Assembly (NCBI GenBank): GCA_902806595.1 | Contig: CADCXC010000005.1 | Span: forward strand, 372,001-436,000 | Direction: 5' to 3' | DNA from: Pyrenopolyporus hunteri | Lineage: Eukaryota; Ascomycota; Sordariomycetes; Xylariales; Hypoxylaceae | Length of the DNA stretch: 64,000 nt | Shown: positions 22,766 to 34,680 of the stretch, in pieces | Layout of the letters: every line of letters begins with the position of its first letter | Position numbering within the stretch: position 1 is the stretch's first letter | Made by a program: the position numbers and the translations under genes | Notes under the pieces: model-generated | Seen by the model: only the letters and a program-made list of their open reading frames with translations | Database searches by the model: none | What the model was told of the DNA's origin: nothing

Positions 22766-23590
22766 TTATAGCTTCGTTTTCTCGCTCAATTCCATCTCTT
22801 TCCACCTCTTGTTGATTCTGATATTCTGCCAATATACCCATGCGCCTGCCGCAACGCCCACCGGGGGGACGAGGAGGCATATCCAGTTCCACCATGGAGG
22901 GCTACCCCTTCGGATTTCCGCGAGCGCGGCGTCTACCTTAGCCCTCAGCTCCTCCTTTGAGCCGTCGTTCCATATCACCACTCCCCTTCCCTTGCCTCGT
23001 GCCTCGCACCTCTTCGCTTTCAACCTGACGTCCGTCTGGCTGAGGACGCGATTCTGCGCATCCTCCCGGCTCAGGTGAGGGTCGCGCAGCCTGAGTCGCT
23101 TCATCTGCACCTCCGGATCTCTGACGGCGACGACCATCACCACGCCAGAAAGCCTGTCCCAGCCGCTCTCGAAAAGTAGCGGCACGTCTAGGACGACGGC
23201 CCAGTTGCCTCTTATGTAATTAAGGAAGATGGACTTGTACACTTCCCTTCTCACTGCCGGGTGCACGATGTTGTTAAGGACTCCTCGGTCTTTCTTGCGC
23301 TCCTCGCTGTTTCCGAATACGCGCCTACCCAATGCCGGCCTATTCAAAGGCCTGCCCTTGCCGTCCGGGCCATCGGCCGGCATGGAGTCCGAAATGGGGA
23401 CCAGCAGATCCGGCGTTGTAGGGCCGAAGTATTTCACGATGGCCCTGTAGCCACTGCTGCCGGGCTCCACAACCTTGCGCGCAAGGATGTCGGCATCGAT
23501 TATTGGTAGTGAGTGAGGCGGTGAGGCTAGGATAGAGGAGACGGTTGATTTGCCGGTGGCAATAGAACCGGTCAAGCCAATGAAAAGCAT
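22766..23590 (-). CDS. cab5: Dephospho-CoA kinase (Cab5/CoaE type)
   Basis: This enzyme phosphorylates the 3'-OH of dephospho-CoA with ATP, the last step of coenzyme A synthesis. It is a single exon of 274 aa. The P-loop GLTGSIATGKST is at residues 5-16, DAD at 32-34 follows, LNNIVHP at 105-111 and DVPLLFESG at 135-143 are family signatures, and the Arg-rich lid (LRLRDPHLSREDAQNR) is at 166-181. A hydrophobic helix (about 234-254, WWNWICLLVPPVGVAAGAWV) near the C-terminus suggests a membrane anchor, in keeping with fungal Cab5 proteins attached to mitochondria. An insertion (about 60-85) with the sequence SMPADGPDGKGRP is absent from bacterial CoaE. It is divergent from ade5,7 over 1 kb. Confidence 0.95.
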   Translation of the reverse strand: MLFIGLTGSIATGKSTVSSILASPPHSLPIIDADILARKVVEPGSSGYRAIVKYFGPTTPDLLVPISDSMPADGPDGKGRPLNRPALGRRVFGNSEERKKDRGVLNNIVHPAVRREVYKSIFLNYIRGNWAVVLDVPLLFESGWDRLSGVVMVVAVRDPEVQMKRLRLRDPHLSREDAQNRVLSQTDVRLKAKRCEARGKGRGVVIWNDGSKEELRAKVDAALAEIRRGSPPWWNWICLLVPPVGVAAGAWVYWQNIRINKRWKEMELSEKTKL

Positions 23591-24602
23591 GATTAGGACG
23601 TCAAGACGTAAACTGTGTCGCGAGTCGAAGCCTAGTCAAACAACGAAGATATTCGATCTAAGGAGAGAACGGAAGTGGCACTGGACGTCTCTTTAGTAGA
23701 TGGACTTCATGCTGTTCCCCGTCTTAAGTTTCGGCCGGCGTGACCTCCCCGACCCCCCCTAGACGAGCCGCATGATCATTTGCCCCATCTAGGTTAAGCG
23801 CCCATCATACCTTATCTAGGCTAGTTTTCGAAATAAACTTGTTACCTATCTAGGAAGCCCTGAGGAGAGCCTACTGGAGGAAACAGAGATCTTACCTTAT
23901 TACCTTATGCACCTCTTATCCCGTTGGAATACTACCTAGGTATAGACTACGCCAACGTAAAATTGGAAAAAGTTGATGATCCGTTTCTTGGGGAGAAGTC
24001 GGAGACGGATGGATCGATCATTATTGTATATATTCGATACCTGGGTACTATTAATAAACTAAGTTTCTTATCAATCTAGTCCATTTTCCCCTTTCTCTTA
24101 TTTAGAACGTGATTAAAGCCTCATGATTACAATAGGTAACATCGCGTTTGGGAAACGGGGAAAAGATACTCGAAAATTTAAAAACATCCATATCTCCATA
24201 TAGAGTGTCACGCATTTCTTCTTCTATTCTATTCCATTTTCCCATTCATTTTCTTGTTGTATTATTTACATCTACCTAGGTACGCGTTTCGAGTTAGTCT
24301 GCGGCAATTACTTGCATACTACCATTAAATGCACTGAATGCATTAGGCGAGTTGTGACGCAGCCTGCACCCCCCTAGCTGGAATTGCGGGGGAGGGGTAA
24401 TTTGTTGATGAGGGGCATTTTCTACAGCGAGGAAAAAAAAAAATTCTGAAGGGGGGTCCAAGATCTAGGTGATTACTTCCTATACATAGGGGTCATTCCT
24501 GCCAAAATTCCAAGACTACCTAGGCTATTTAGTTGTCCTAGTTAATAATTGGCTCTTCTCCCTCTTTTCTCTTTTCCCACCTAGGTATTATATGCTCTAG
24601 CC
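23591..24602. promoter_or_regulatory. Divergent promoter region, cab5 / ade5,7
   Basis: This 1-kb AT-rich region separates two biosynthetic genes on opposite strands. CCTAGG palindromes occur at 23935, 24275, 24519 and 24580, the last only 18 bases before the ade5,7 start codon. Confidence 0.55.
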
Positions 24603-26321
24603 ATGGGAATCGAGTACCCGCTCCGTATCCTTCTCATTGGAAATGGGGGAAGGGAACATGCCATCGCGTGGAAGCTCAGCCAATCGCCTTTGGTTGAGTC
24701 TATCATAGCAGTCCCCGGGAACGGAGGCACCGCGACCTGTACTAAAGTCACTAATAACACCTCAGTATCAGCAGAAGACTTCCCGGCTCTGCTCGAACTC
24801 GCAAGGAAAAACAATGTCAATTACGTGGTCCCTGGGCCCGAAGCCCCTCTCGTCGCCGGCGCCGTCGACTTCTTCGAGAATGCGGGTATTAAGAGCTTCG
24901 GCCCGTCCAAGAAAGCTGCGCAGATGGAGGGCAGCAAGACTTTCTCCAAGGATTTTATGAAAAAGCATGGCATTCCCACCGCTGCTTACGAGAATTTCTC
25001 CGACTACGAAAAAGCCCGAGAATACCTCGATCGCGTGCAACACGACGTCGTGATTAAGGCAAGCGGATTGGCCGCGGGTAAGGGCGTCATCATACCTACG
25101 TCGAAAGAGGAGGCGCAAAAGGCCCTCAAGGACATTATGCAAAACAAGGAATTCGGGTCTGCGGGAGACGAGGTCGTTATCGAAGAGTTTTTAACGGGCG
25201 ACGAGCTAAGCGTCTTGACTTTTAGTGACGGCTATACGATAAAGTCGCTACCCCCGGCTCAGGACCATAAGAGAATAGGGGAAGGGGATACGGGCCTGAA
25301 TACGGGTGGTATGGGATGTTATGCGCCGACCAACATCGCAACCCCGGAGCTTGTGGCGCAGATCGACCGGGACATCATCCAGCCCACAATCGACGGTATG
25401 CGCAAGGATGAGATGCCTTTCGTCGGTGTTCTATTTACCGGACTCATGATCACCTCGACCGGCCCGAAAGTCCTCGAGTACAATGTCCGGTTCGGAGACC
25501 CAGAAACCCAGACCGTCCTTCCATTATTATCGCAAGATACCGACTTAGCCAAGGTCATGGTGGCCTGTTCAGAGCGGTATCTAGACAGTGTCCTGATCAA
25601 GATTGACCCAAGTTTCAGCGCAACTGTTGTGGTTGCTGCTGGTGGTTATCCCGAGTCCTACGCCAAGGGCGACGAAATTAGCTTACAAACCCCTCCTGAA
25701 GGCATCAACATATTCCACGCCGGTACGAAATTGACGGGCGACAAGTTACAGACGGCAGGCGGCAGAGTAATAGCCGCTAGCGCCACCGCGGCAGAGAGCC
25801 TCCGCGCTGCCGTCGATAAGGCTTATGAAGGCGTGAAGCTCATCCAGTTCAACAAGATGTACTACCGCCGGGATATCGCGCACCGGGCCTTCAAGCCGAC
25901 GGCCGATACCAAGGAAGCGCTCACCTACGCGGAAGCAGGCGTCAGCATCGATGCCGGGAACCAGCTCGTCGAGCGGATACGAAACGCCGTCAGGTCCACG
26001 AGGCGGGCCGGCGCGGACGCGGAAATCGGCGGCTTCGGCGGAGAGGTCGACCTCTCCAAAGCCGGCTTCTCGAGCGACGCGCCCATCATGGTCGGCGCCA
26101 TCGACGGCGTCGGCACGAAACTCATGATCGCGCAGGCCACGCGGAACCACACGACCGTCGGCATCGACCTCGTGGCCATGAACGTCAACGACCTCGTCGT
26201 CCAGGGCGCCGAGCCCGTCATGTTCCTCGACTACTTCGGCTGCAGCCGGCTGGACCCCGAGGTCGCCGCCGTCTTCGTCGAGAGCGTCGCCGCGGGCTGC
26301 CGCCGGGCCGGGTGCGCGCTC

Positions 26322-26353
<32 letters not shown>

Positions 26354-26978
26354 GTACAAGGAGGAGGACTACGACGCCGCGGGCGCCGCCATCGGCGTCA
26401 TGCGCCCCGCCGACCGCCTCCCGCGCCTCGACGCCATGGCCGAGGGCGACGTGCTCCTCGGCCTGGCCTCCTCCGGCGTCCACTCCAACGGCTTCTCGCT
26501 CGTGCGCCGCATCCTCGCCCGCGAACAGCTCGCCTACGACGCCCCGGCCCCCTGGGACCCGCGGGGCAACGTCACCGTCGGCGAAGCCCTCCTCGCCCCG
26601 ACCCGCATCTACGTGCGCTCCGTCCTGGCCGCGCTCCCCCGGCTCAAGGGCTTGGCTCACATCACCGGCGGCGGGCTCCTCGAGAACGTGCCGCGCATGC
26701 TGCCCGCGCGCCTGGCCGCCGACGTCGACGTCGCCGCGTGGGCCCTGCCCCCCGTCTTCCGCTGGCTGCGCGCCGCCGGCAACGTCGCGCCCGCCGAGAT
26801 GGCGCGGACGTTCAACAACGGCGTGGGCATGGTCGCCGTCGTGGCGCCGGGCGACGCGGACGCCGTCGCAGCGCAGTTGCGCGAGGCGGGCGAGACGGTG
26901 TACGTCATTGGCAAGTTGACGGCGAGGAAGGAGGGCGAGCCGGGTTGCGTGTTGAGGAATCTGGAGACGTGGAGTTGA
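24603..26978 (+). CDS. ade5,7: Bifunctional purine enzyme Ade5,7 (GAR synthetase / AIR synthetase)
   Basis: The protein catalyses two steps of de novo purine synthesis: ligation of phosphoribosylamine to glycine (GARS) and ring closure of FGAM to AIR. It is one exon, 791 aa, the usual fungal length. The GARS half (about 1-432) shows GNGGREHA (13-20), the ATP-grasp core SGLAAGKGV and the metal-binding [10 protein letters not shown]. The AIRS half (from about 439, [13 protein letters not shown]) shows GAIDGVGTK (about 498), [17 protein letters not shown] and GGETAEMPG (about 575). Both sets of motifs are complete. The AIRS half is strikingly more G+C-rich than the GARS half, with the step close to the domain junction. 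Confidence 0.97.
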
Positions 26979-27593
26979 GGGCGAACGGTAGATGGAAAAT
27001 GGTAAAAGAATATAAGGGTATACCTATAAGGGATAAGGGAATAAAGGATGGGGAAAAAAGGGGGGGCTTGAGACCGTTGATGGGATCTGATTCTCCAGTG
27101 GCTATCTCATCTAACTCCTGAAAAGTTTGCGAATTGCTTTGATTTGGTTGTAGCTGACTGAATACCTAAACCTAACATCCATAAAAATAGGTAGATACCT
27201 AGGTAGATAACCCCTGTCCTCGTCCGTCTGTAGCGATATTGAAATCATGCCACGCCGGTAACAGACGATACTCCGACGTGCTTAGCACGTAAGTATTGTG
27301 TTACATGCTCGATGCTCAATGCTCCCGTCTGTTATGTTTATGCTTATGTTTATAATATGGTTGATGAAAAATGTAATAATAACCACCCCAATACCGGCGG
27401 GCGCCCTAAACCGGTCGTTGAAAAGCAACGATGCGATCCAAATAGATAAATGATAATAAGCGCCGGCGAGCCCGCAATGTGTGTATCCCAATCTAGTCCA
27501 GCTAAAAACAAAGCAAAACACGCGTACCTACCTACCTGCTGTAGTCCAGGTTACTAACATTAGGTCAGATAGACCGCAAGTAGTCTACCTCGC
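26979..27593. other. Intergenic, convergent ade5,7 / atg15
   Basis: This 0.6-kb stretch carries the 3' ends of two convergent genes. One CCTAGG palindrome is present (27198-27203). No gene was seen. Confidence 0.6.
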
Positions 27594-29558
27594 TTATATC
27601 TCTTCATTGGCCCAGTCCGCATCAGCATCGTCGTCGTCATGCCCATCCGTTGACCATTCCTTACACATCCCGATCCAGTTGCGGCGTAGGCAGTGAGATT
27701 TCGGCGGCAACGATGGCGTCGGGACCGGGATGTTTGTGAGGCTGGGCATAGACGGGGGCGAAGTAATCGGGGGAGGCTGGGTCTGGGGCAGCGATGTTGT
27801 GGTACTGGTGGCTGTTGTTGTCTTGTCCTTGCAGCCCCACCAACCCGGCGTTTCACACGTAGAAGTGGAAGTTGTAGTTGTGGTGGTGGAGGTAGTAGTG
27901 GTGGTGCTCGTGGTAGTCTCGTCTTTGCAGCCAAACCAACCGGGGGTCTTGCAAGTCGAAGTCGAGCTGCTCGTAGTGGTTGAGCTAGCTGTTCCCGTTG
28001 CTGTGGTCTCATCTAGACAGCCCCACCTACGAATTATTAGTTACACTGATATGCAGGGGCAAAAGGAAGTATAAAGAGGGGATTCTTACCATCCGGGGGT
28101 CTGACAGGTAGCCGTTCGTGTGCGTGTCTTAGTCGCGGTGGAACTGCTTGAGGTTGTTGTCCCGTCCGTGCTATTGCTCTCGTACATTTTCCAGCTCGCG
28201 CAGTCTCTGCACTCTGGGGTGAACCTGCACTCTGGGACGTTCTCGTACTTCCGGATGACATCGTTGATCACAGACCGTATCTTATGAGTTCCGATGCCTA
28301 CTCGCCAACCATGATCCCCCACGGTGTCGTAAACGCACTCGTAGCCCGTGTGGCACGCTGTCTCTAATGCGTAACCGGCGAAGGAGCACGAGGCGGTTGC
28401 GCCGTTGCAGGTACCGATGTAGATGGGGTCGGCCGTATGACCGAAATGGAACGACCCAGTGTATTCACGAGTCTGGGGGAACTCGGGGTCTGCATGTGGG
28501 GGGACGGGTAGACCTAATCTTCCGGCCGCCAATGCCTCGGGGACTGCCTCGAACGTTACGACGGGAAGACCATACGTTAAGCCGAGTAGAGAGCTAACTG
28601 CTCCACCTAGTGAATGCCCAGCGACCCAGATATTCGACTCCGGGTAGATCTCGGTAACGTTTGCGTAAAGCTCCCTAGCGGCCTGGTAGTATCGATTTTC
28701 CTCGCGCAGGGCCTGCTTCACGCAAGTGTTGTTGCAGCTGTAAGTGCCTGTTGCACAGTCACAGACTTGATGCCATGACCATTGTCCTTGCTGGGCGCAG
28801 CAGCAGCTAAAGAAGAGGTTATCGTTGATCTTGTCATTAGTTGTCGTGCCCTCCCCATCAAAGACTGCTGGCGAAGTTCCCTTGAGACCGATAATAATAG
28901 TCGAATTCGTCTCGTCGCCCCAAATGTGACCCCTGAGTCCGTCACTCTCCCAGCCGAAATCTGCACTACGGTTGAACGGCTCTCCAACCTCTTCCCAGTC
29001 TGGCATGCCAGGCTTCTCCACGTAAGCATTAGACGCGACCAGCGCCATGCTCAATACCGTTTCTTTATCGGTAACATCGGGGCCTGGGACGTCGTCGACC
29101 GTCCACGCGGATGGGCCACTCGCGATGACATAGCCCCGTTGGCGAGCCTCGGCGACAAGCGGGTCCACAGTACTCGGCCGGCGGTCAACCATACGCTCGA
29201 TCTTTCTGGGTTGACTCTTCGCCTTCAGAGGCGGTATCCGCTCCGCATCGTGCCCATCTTCGCTGGCTAACCACACCTCAGCACTGGGCTCGAGTATGTC
29301 TTTCCGTCGGTGAAGGCCGGGATGTCGGTACGTCCCGTGATGGAAGATGTGACGTAGGGTGAAGGTGTGTTCTGCCGGTTGCGGCGGTTCGGGAATCAGG
29401 GGCGTAAGTAACGGCGAGTTCGAGAAGTCCGCCTCTGAGTTATGGAAGCTTGCGGCGGATGGGGAAGCCGATATGGCAAGGAACGAAAATAACAATTGGG
29501 CTGTCACTCTGCCGGCAGACTGACAAGTTGAAGCCGACCGTTTCCGTCTAGAACCCAT
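27594..29558 (-). CDS. atg15: Vacuolar phospholipase/lipase Atg15
   Basis: Atg15 is the lipase that breaks down autophagic bodies and intravacuolar membranes in the vacuole lumen. Exons are 29558-28090 and 28026-27594 with a 63-base intron (GTAAGA...GTAG; GTAACTAAT branch), giving 633 aa. A signal anchor (about 17-36) precedes the luminal domain. The triad expected for the family is visible: S316 in GHSLGG (314-319), D377 (HTADPIYIG) and H425 (GTHKIRS). Cys-rich stretches ([24 protein letters not shown]) and N-glycosylation sites fit a secretory protein. Exon 2 encodes a Thr/Ser-rich tail with three copies of a CxTPGW[WF]GC unit starting at residues 485, 515 and 547, then a Pro-rich segment and an acidic end ([14 protein letters not shown]). 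The intron splits the first unit. Confidence 0.95.
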
Positions 29559-31294
29559 GATGGCTTTGACCTAGAGGGGGTGGAAACGACCAGTGAGGGA
29601 AATGAGTGCGCATAAAAAGGAGAAGTCTGATGGATAAGACAGATGTCCAGGGGATGATGAAAAGGAAAGTTACGGTGACAGGAGGTGAAGTGCAATATGT
29701 TGAGCGATGGATAAGGATAAGGACGCCGGGTAGTTGCAGGTGTAAGTCCAGGTGGTCACGGTCCACTCAGAACCTCTGGGGCTGTTATCGCGTGGACAGT
29801 GGCGCTGCCTATCGGATATCTGCCTATGACAACATTGGCCTTGTGTGTTACCTAACTTAACCTAGCCTAGATGCATTAGCCTAGGCTCGGTATGAAAGGT
29901 CCGACCGGGACGATCTTTACCCCAACATCTATGTACATACCTACAATTTTATGTACCCGTGTGCGATGTATCCGATCTTTAAGACAACACGAAGTTTTAC
30001 CTGATCTTAGGTACGGTTTAAAGAGATGGATCTCTATTATATAGGTAGTTTAGTTGGGTAAACCTTGAACTAGCAAGTCGTATTTCTTCAAGATATATAA
30101 TACGTTGATAGTTCATCTATAGCTTCTCCGTGTCGAAGCACCTTGTCCCGCTTTTCGAAAATACCGAGCCACGAGAATTCAGTACGTATCAACATATTAA
30201 GTGTTATCTGAGATTATCGTTTGTTCCGACGATCGCCCTCGCAGGCTGCATTGATATCTATATGGTACTACCCAGCTGAATGCGTGTATAAACCAGTGTA
30301 ACAGTATGTAGGTAGCTGAATACTCGCATGAACTTCGCTGCCTACGATATATAGGTCTTATATGGTGCCTACCTGGGTACCTAGGTACCTATATACGTGT
30401 ATGTATCTAGGTACGTACGAATATGCGAAACATGCCGGGATGCAAGTCAGTAACTCAGTTGTCATGCGCCCACAGAGAGCTATAAGGAAACATACGGAAT
30501 ACTGCGAAAGGGCGAGCAGACTGGGCATCCGAGACAAGATATTAAAATATAGGGACTTAGGTGGTAAGAACCTACCAGCCTACACGCATGTACATACATA
30601 CATGTATAACAACACGTATGTGTGTAAGTACCCATCTATGTACCGTAGTATATTATACTTCGTCGTAATCTCTAACGGTTGGCAGCCCGCATTTAGTGCC
30701 GCTCTACCCCTGACACAAGGCTCACCCTAGGCTAGCACGCTGCATTGGGTTAGGTACCTCCAATATTAGACCGTTTATCGAGGAGGCCTTATGCGTTCGG
30801 GTGGGACCCAGCTTCCATTATATCACATAAGATACCTGAAGCATCGTCCTATTATGGGAGGTACCTAATCGTGTACCTAATCTTGTGCGAGTTGAAAGCT
30901 TCCGGAACTCCCTGACTTTTATTCTTCTCACATACGCTCTCCTATACGCTCTTCCATACGCTACCTACACCTCCGTCTGCTCTCGTTCAAGTCTCTACTC
31001 ATCTCGTGCCGTTACTCGCCGCGCCTGACGTGTTGTGCCCTGCCCGGCCTTGATGGCTCCCCTTTTGTCTATCTTCGTCCGGTAGAGGCACAATACCACC
31101 TATATCGTCCTCTTGTTATACCTCGAAGCATCTCGCATACCCTACGTCTACACTACGTTAACGGCCGAAATAGGTATTATGCTCCCGCAAACAAGTTTTA
31201 TTTTACGTTTGTTTATTGCTTCCTACTTCCCCGCACCTTTTCATTAGCTGTCGAGCTTTATTTGAAGCTTAAACCCCTCTGGTTTTCCGCTAAC
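29559..31294. promoter_or_regulatory. Divergent promoter region, atg15 / VPS9-domain gene
   Basis: This 1.7-kb region is AT-rich, with CCTAGG palindromes near 29879 and at 30380 and many ACATGTA-type short palindromes (30590-30610). The last 350 bases before the VPS9 gene are C/T-rich and look like leader sequence. No gene was recognised. Confidence 0.55.
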
Positions 31295-33651
31295 ATGGCA
31301 TATAGGCTCTCCCACTTCTTCATGGCACCTACAACCCCGTCCAAAGGCTCTGAGCCTAAACCGGGATCGCTTCAGGCCTCGAACACCTTCCCTCACCACC
31401 AGTCCTCCGAAACGAAAGAACCCCGACCTAGCATTCAACGCGCAACTACTATAGAAAACGGCGCTATACCGCCGGTCACGATAATACAAGGAACCCCACC
31501 CGACGAACGTCAGAAAGAGGAGCCCGACACGTTTGAGTCGGAGGCCGCTGACGATGCGGTCGAAGCACCCCGCGCTTCTGTGGACATGGAAGAGATACCA
31601 ATTGAGCTGGTGAGCAAGATAGACAAGTTGAGTCACGACTAGCTATGATCAGGGCCGGACGCGATTAACACGTGTACCCCAGCTTCATCGACTCGCTTTC
31701 TGCTAAAGTCCACCCCGCGCCACCGAATGTCGACAATCTTTCCAGGCTATTTCAGGACTTCTATTACGTTGCTGCCTCCCATATCCGGACGCATATAGAC
31801 AGTCTCTCTTCCCGACAGATGCGAGAGAGCTCGTCAGCTTCGCCGAGCAACTCGAGAACCTCACCGGCTGGCCTATTAAGAGCCAAAGCAGCTTCTTTCA
31901 GCAACAAGGAGAAGGCGAAGGGGACGCCGACCAAAGAGGAACAGCAAATGCTGACGGCCCAGGAATTTGCTGATAGAAAAAGGGCTAGAAAAGCGCTAGA
32001 GCAGAAGAGGATTCTGCTCGAGGAAGCCGTCGAAAGACGTCTTTGTGAAGGCATATACGATCGCATATATCGTCACAGGAGTACCCAGGACGAGGCACAA
32101 GATGATAGGCTCAGATCTAAGACGGCTGCGCTGGCTCTTGTCGGTATTGGGCCTGCGGATTTAGGTGTTGATCTTGGTGAGGTTTCCGAAGACACCCCCG
32201 AAGGTCGTGCAAAGAAGCAAGAGGAGATTCGGGAGTATCTGGACCAAGCCCGGAAAGACTTGATGATGATGAGCGAGAAGAGGTACCCTCTTGGCAAGCT
32301 GAATCATCTCAAGGCTGCCCACAAGAGTATCGTTGATACATTATCCCACTTTCACCCTTCCTCATCAGCGGATGAGATTATGCCGATGCTCATCTATACC
32401 TTGATAACTATGCCACCGGAAAAGCTTAGCGTGATTAGTGATTTGAACTTCATACAGAGATTCCGATCAGAGGACAAGCTCGAGGGAGAAGCCGCGTACT
32501 GTTTGACGAATCTCGAGGCCGCAATCACTTTTCTACAAACAGTAGATCTTGCCAGTCTAAGGGCGGATGAAGCGTCATCGGGTCCTATAAAATCCGAAAG
32601 CCGGCCTGACACGCCCAGGACTGAGACGTTTCCCCCTGCTTACGATGCTGGCTCACCCGAAGCGATCTCAAATCCAGCCGTCGTAGCACCTGGGAATAAC
32701 CAGGGAAAGCCTCCGCCGTCATCTGCAAGCTTGCGAGCTGCCATTCAGCACCGTAGGCTGAGCGACCTTATCGCAACTCCGGCCCAGGCCTTCGGGAGTG
32801 CGGGCGACTCGTTGTTCAGTACCGCCGACCAAGGTCTTAAGAATATCGGAACTAGCTTAGGTGATAGTTACAAGTTTCTCCTCGGCAAACTTCGGGATAG
32901 TTCCGCTAGCGGTCGAGAACTTATTGTCCCACGAACCCTAGACGAGGCGCGGAAGCTCATAAGCACTCCGCCACTAGAGGATGATGCTTCGGTTGACGGT
33001 GCTAGCTCCGCGCTTCAGGGAGGCGACGACGCCGAGCGGTCCAGGCCAGTAAGGGATGATAGATTATTATCCTTGGTCGGCGGCAAAAAGGTAGCAAGGG
33101 ACCGAAGTGTGGATAGCACTAGAAGTGCTCGGAGTGCGAGTAGCTCTAAGAAGGTGCTGTTCGCCGAGGACAATAAAGAGAAAGCCACTACCCCCACCGC
33201 AACGCCGTCCCCCGCGTCCTCCTCTAACCCGGCGCTCGTCGAATCAATGCGAAATCTCGGCAATTCCCTAAATCCCATGAACCGCTTCGCGGGAATGAGC
33301 ATGATGCGCGGTTTCGGACGCGCGGCTACGACGCCCACAACACCCACACCGGCCGCGAAAGAAGCTACGGCCAAGACGACGGATGGCGGAGACTTGGCTA
33401 CGGTAAGAATTTCATGAGCATACCTATCTATAAAGGTTACGCATACGCTAACATCTACACAGGCATTTCCGGACATTGCAGCGGCATTACCGCCGAAAGA
33501 CGTTCCCAAGATCGATCCGCCCAAGAAGAAATTCATGGAGCTCCAAAACCCCGCGGATCTTAGAATCGGCGATGTCTTGGAGCTGCTACGTGATTACCGC
33601 CGACTTGCTGGCGCTCTCAAGGATTTGGATGCTTTCAAGGAAGAAAAGTAG
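31295..33651 (+). CDS. VPS9-domain Rab5-type guanine nucleotide exchange factor (Vps9/Muk1-like)
   Basis: VPS9 domains activate Rab5/Vps21 GTPases in endosomal transport. Exons are 31295-31626, 31683-33402 and 33463-33651 (introns of 56 and 60 bases), giving 746 aa with exact frame. Exon 1 is Pro/Thr/Glu-rich. The VPS9 region spans about 225-405: a leading helix (RRLCEGIYDRIYRH) and the core SADEIMPMLIYTLITM, FIQRF and EAAYCLTNLEAAITFL, which hold the conserved Asp and Tyr of the family. The rest is Ser-rich and disordered, with a short conserved-looking C-terminal helix (VLELLRDYRRLAGALKDL). No CUE domain is visible, which favours the Muk1-like branch over Vps9 itself. A second ATG at 31322 (MAPTTPSKG) is an equally plausible start. 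Confidence 0.88.
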
Positions 33652-34680
33652 GCGACTGGTTCGCCTTTTTTTTCTTTACCTATTCTAGGATTATGTGGCA
33701 TTCTCGGTTCGTGGGATTTTGCTTCTTTGCTCAGGGCGCATTCATCTTGCATAGTTCTGGAGTCTACAACGGGGTTTGGCGACTGAAATCGGATTTGGCT
33801 CTTACCTTGCCTTACATTTGTAGAGGAGCGTTGGGACCCCAGAAGGGAGGTTGGGTAGGCACTAGGTACTCACACTTCCATAGGTAGATAGGTGGTCAGG
33901 TACATATCGAAACACATTGAGTCAAGAATATGGAAGATCACCGTGTGGAGGGATACCTTCCTAGGTATTCTCGTGTCTATAAATCAAGGGGGATATATTA
34001 GGTACCTTAACAGTATTTGCTATGGACAGAAGACCTAACGGGAACCGTTCGGTCCTCGAACTTGCAGCGCTAACTCCCGAGAAAATAGATATGTAACAGG
34101 AATAGGCACCTAAGCTACCACGCACCACCACCACCACCACCAGTTGTAGTAGTAGCAGTCGTACTAGGAATGGGAGTAATAAGTCCGTCTCAAGCACATA
34201 CGCGCAGCACACCATCCTATTCGATGTCCGTCCTAGAAAGAGGTAATTTTTCTAGCGTAGAAAAAGCCCGTGAAAGCTCGCGCGTCCGTCTCATATCTTC
34301 CACCTCATTTCCTCTCCTCTCCTCTCACTTCGTATTACCTTGGGTGCTCACTTGGTAGTAGCATCACCAGCGGGGGCAGCCATCATCGGCCGCTCCCGAG
34401 CCTTATCTGCCCCTTTAATTCATGGAAAGGTACATACCTAGGTAGGTAGGTTATGTACCCTTTTCTTCCTCCTCCTCCTCCTGCTAGCACTAGTCCGCAC
34501 ACACCGGAAAGTATAAATGCAGTCTAACGCAAGTTCCGAGAAGCGTCCGAGCGGTCGTCTCGTTTATTAATTAATTTATGTTGTTTGTGGTAACCCGGCC
34601 GATTGGTCCTCCGCGACCTCCAGAGATACGACATAGATAGGCAGGAGTATAAGAACCCATCTAGGTACTTAGCCCAGAGA
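33652..34680. other. Intergenic, convergent VPS9 gene / alpha-actinin
   Basis: This 1-kb stretch holds two 3' ends, an ACC repeat (34124-34142) and CCTAGG palindromes (33960 and 34437). No gene was seen. Confidence 0.55.
34124..34142. repeat. ACC trinucleotide microsatellite
   Basis: About six ACC units lie in the convergent VPS9/alpha-actinin intergenic region, followed by a short GTA repeat. Confidence 0.8.

Noticed and set aside
25746..26660. 304-codon minus-strand ORF inside ade5,7
   Set aside because: It is the antisense shadow of the G+C-rich AIRS coding sequence, with Gly/Ala/Asp/Glu-biased composition and no family resemblance.
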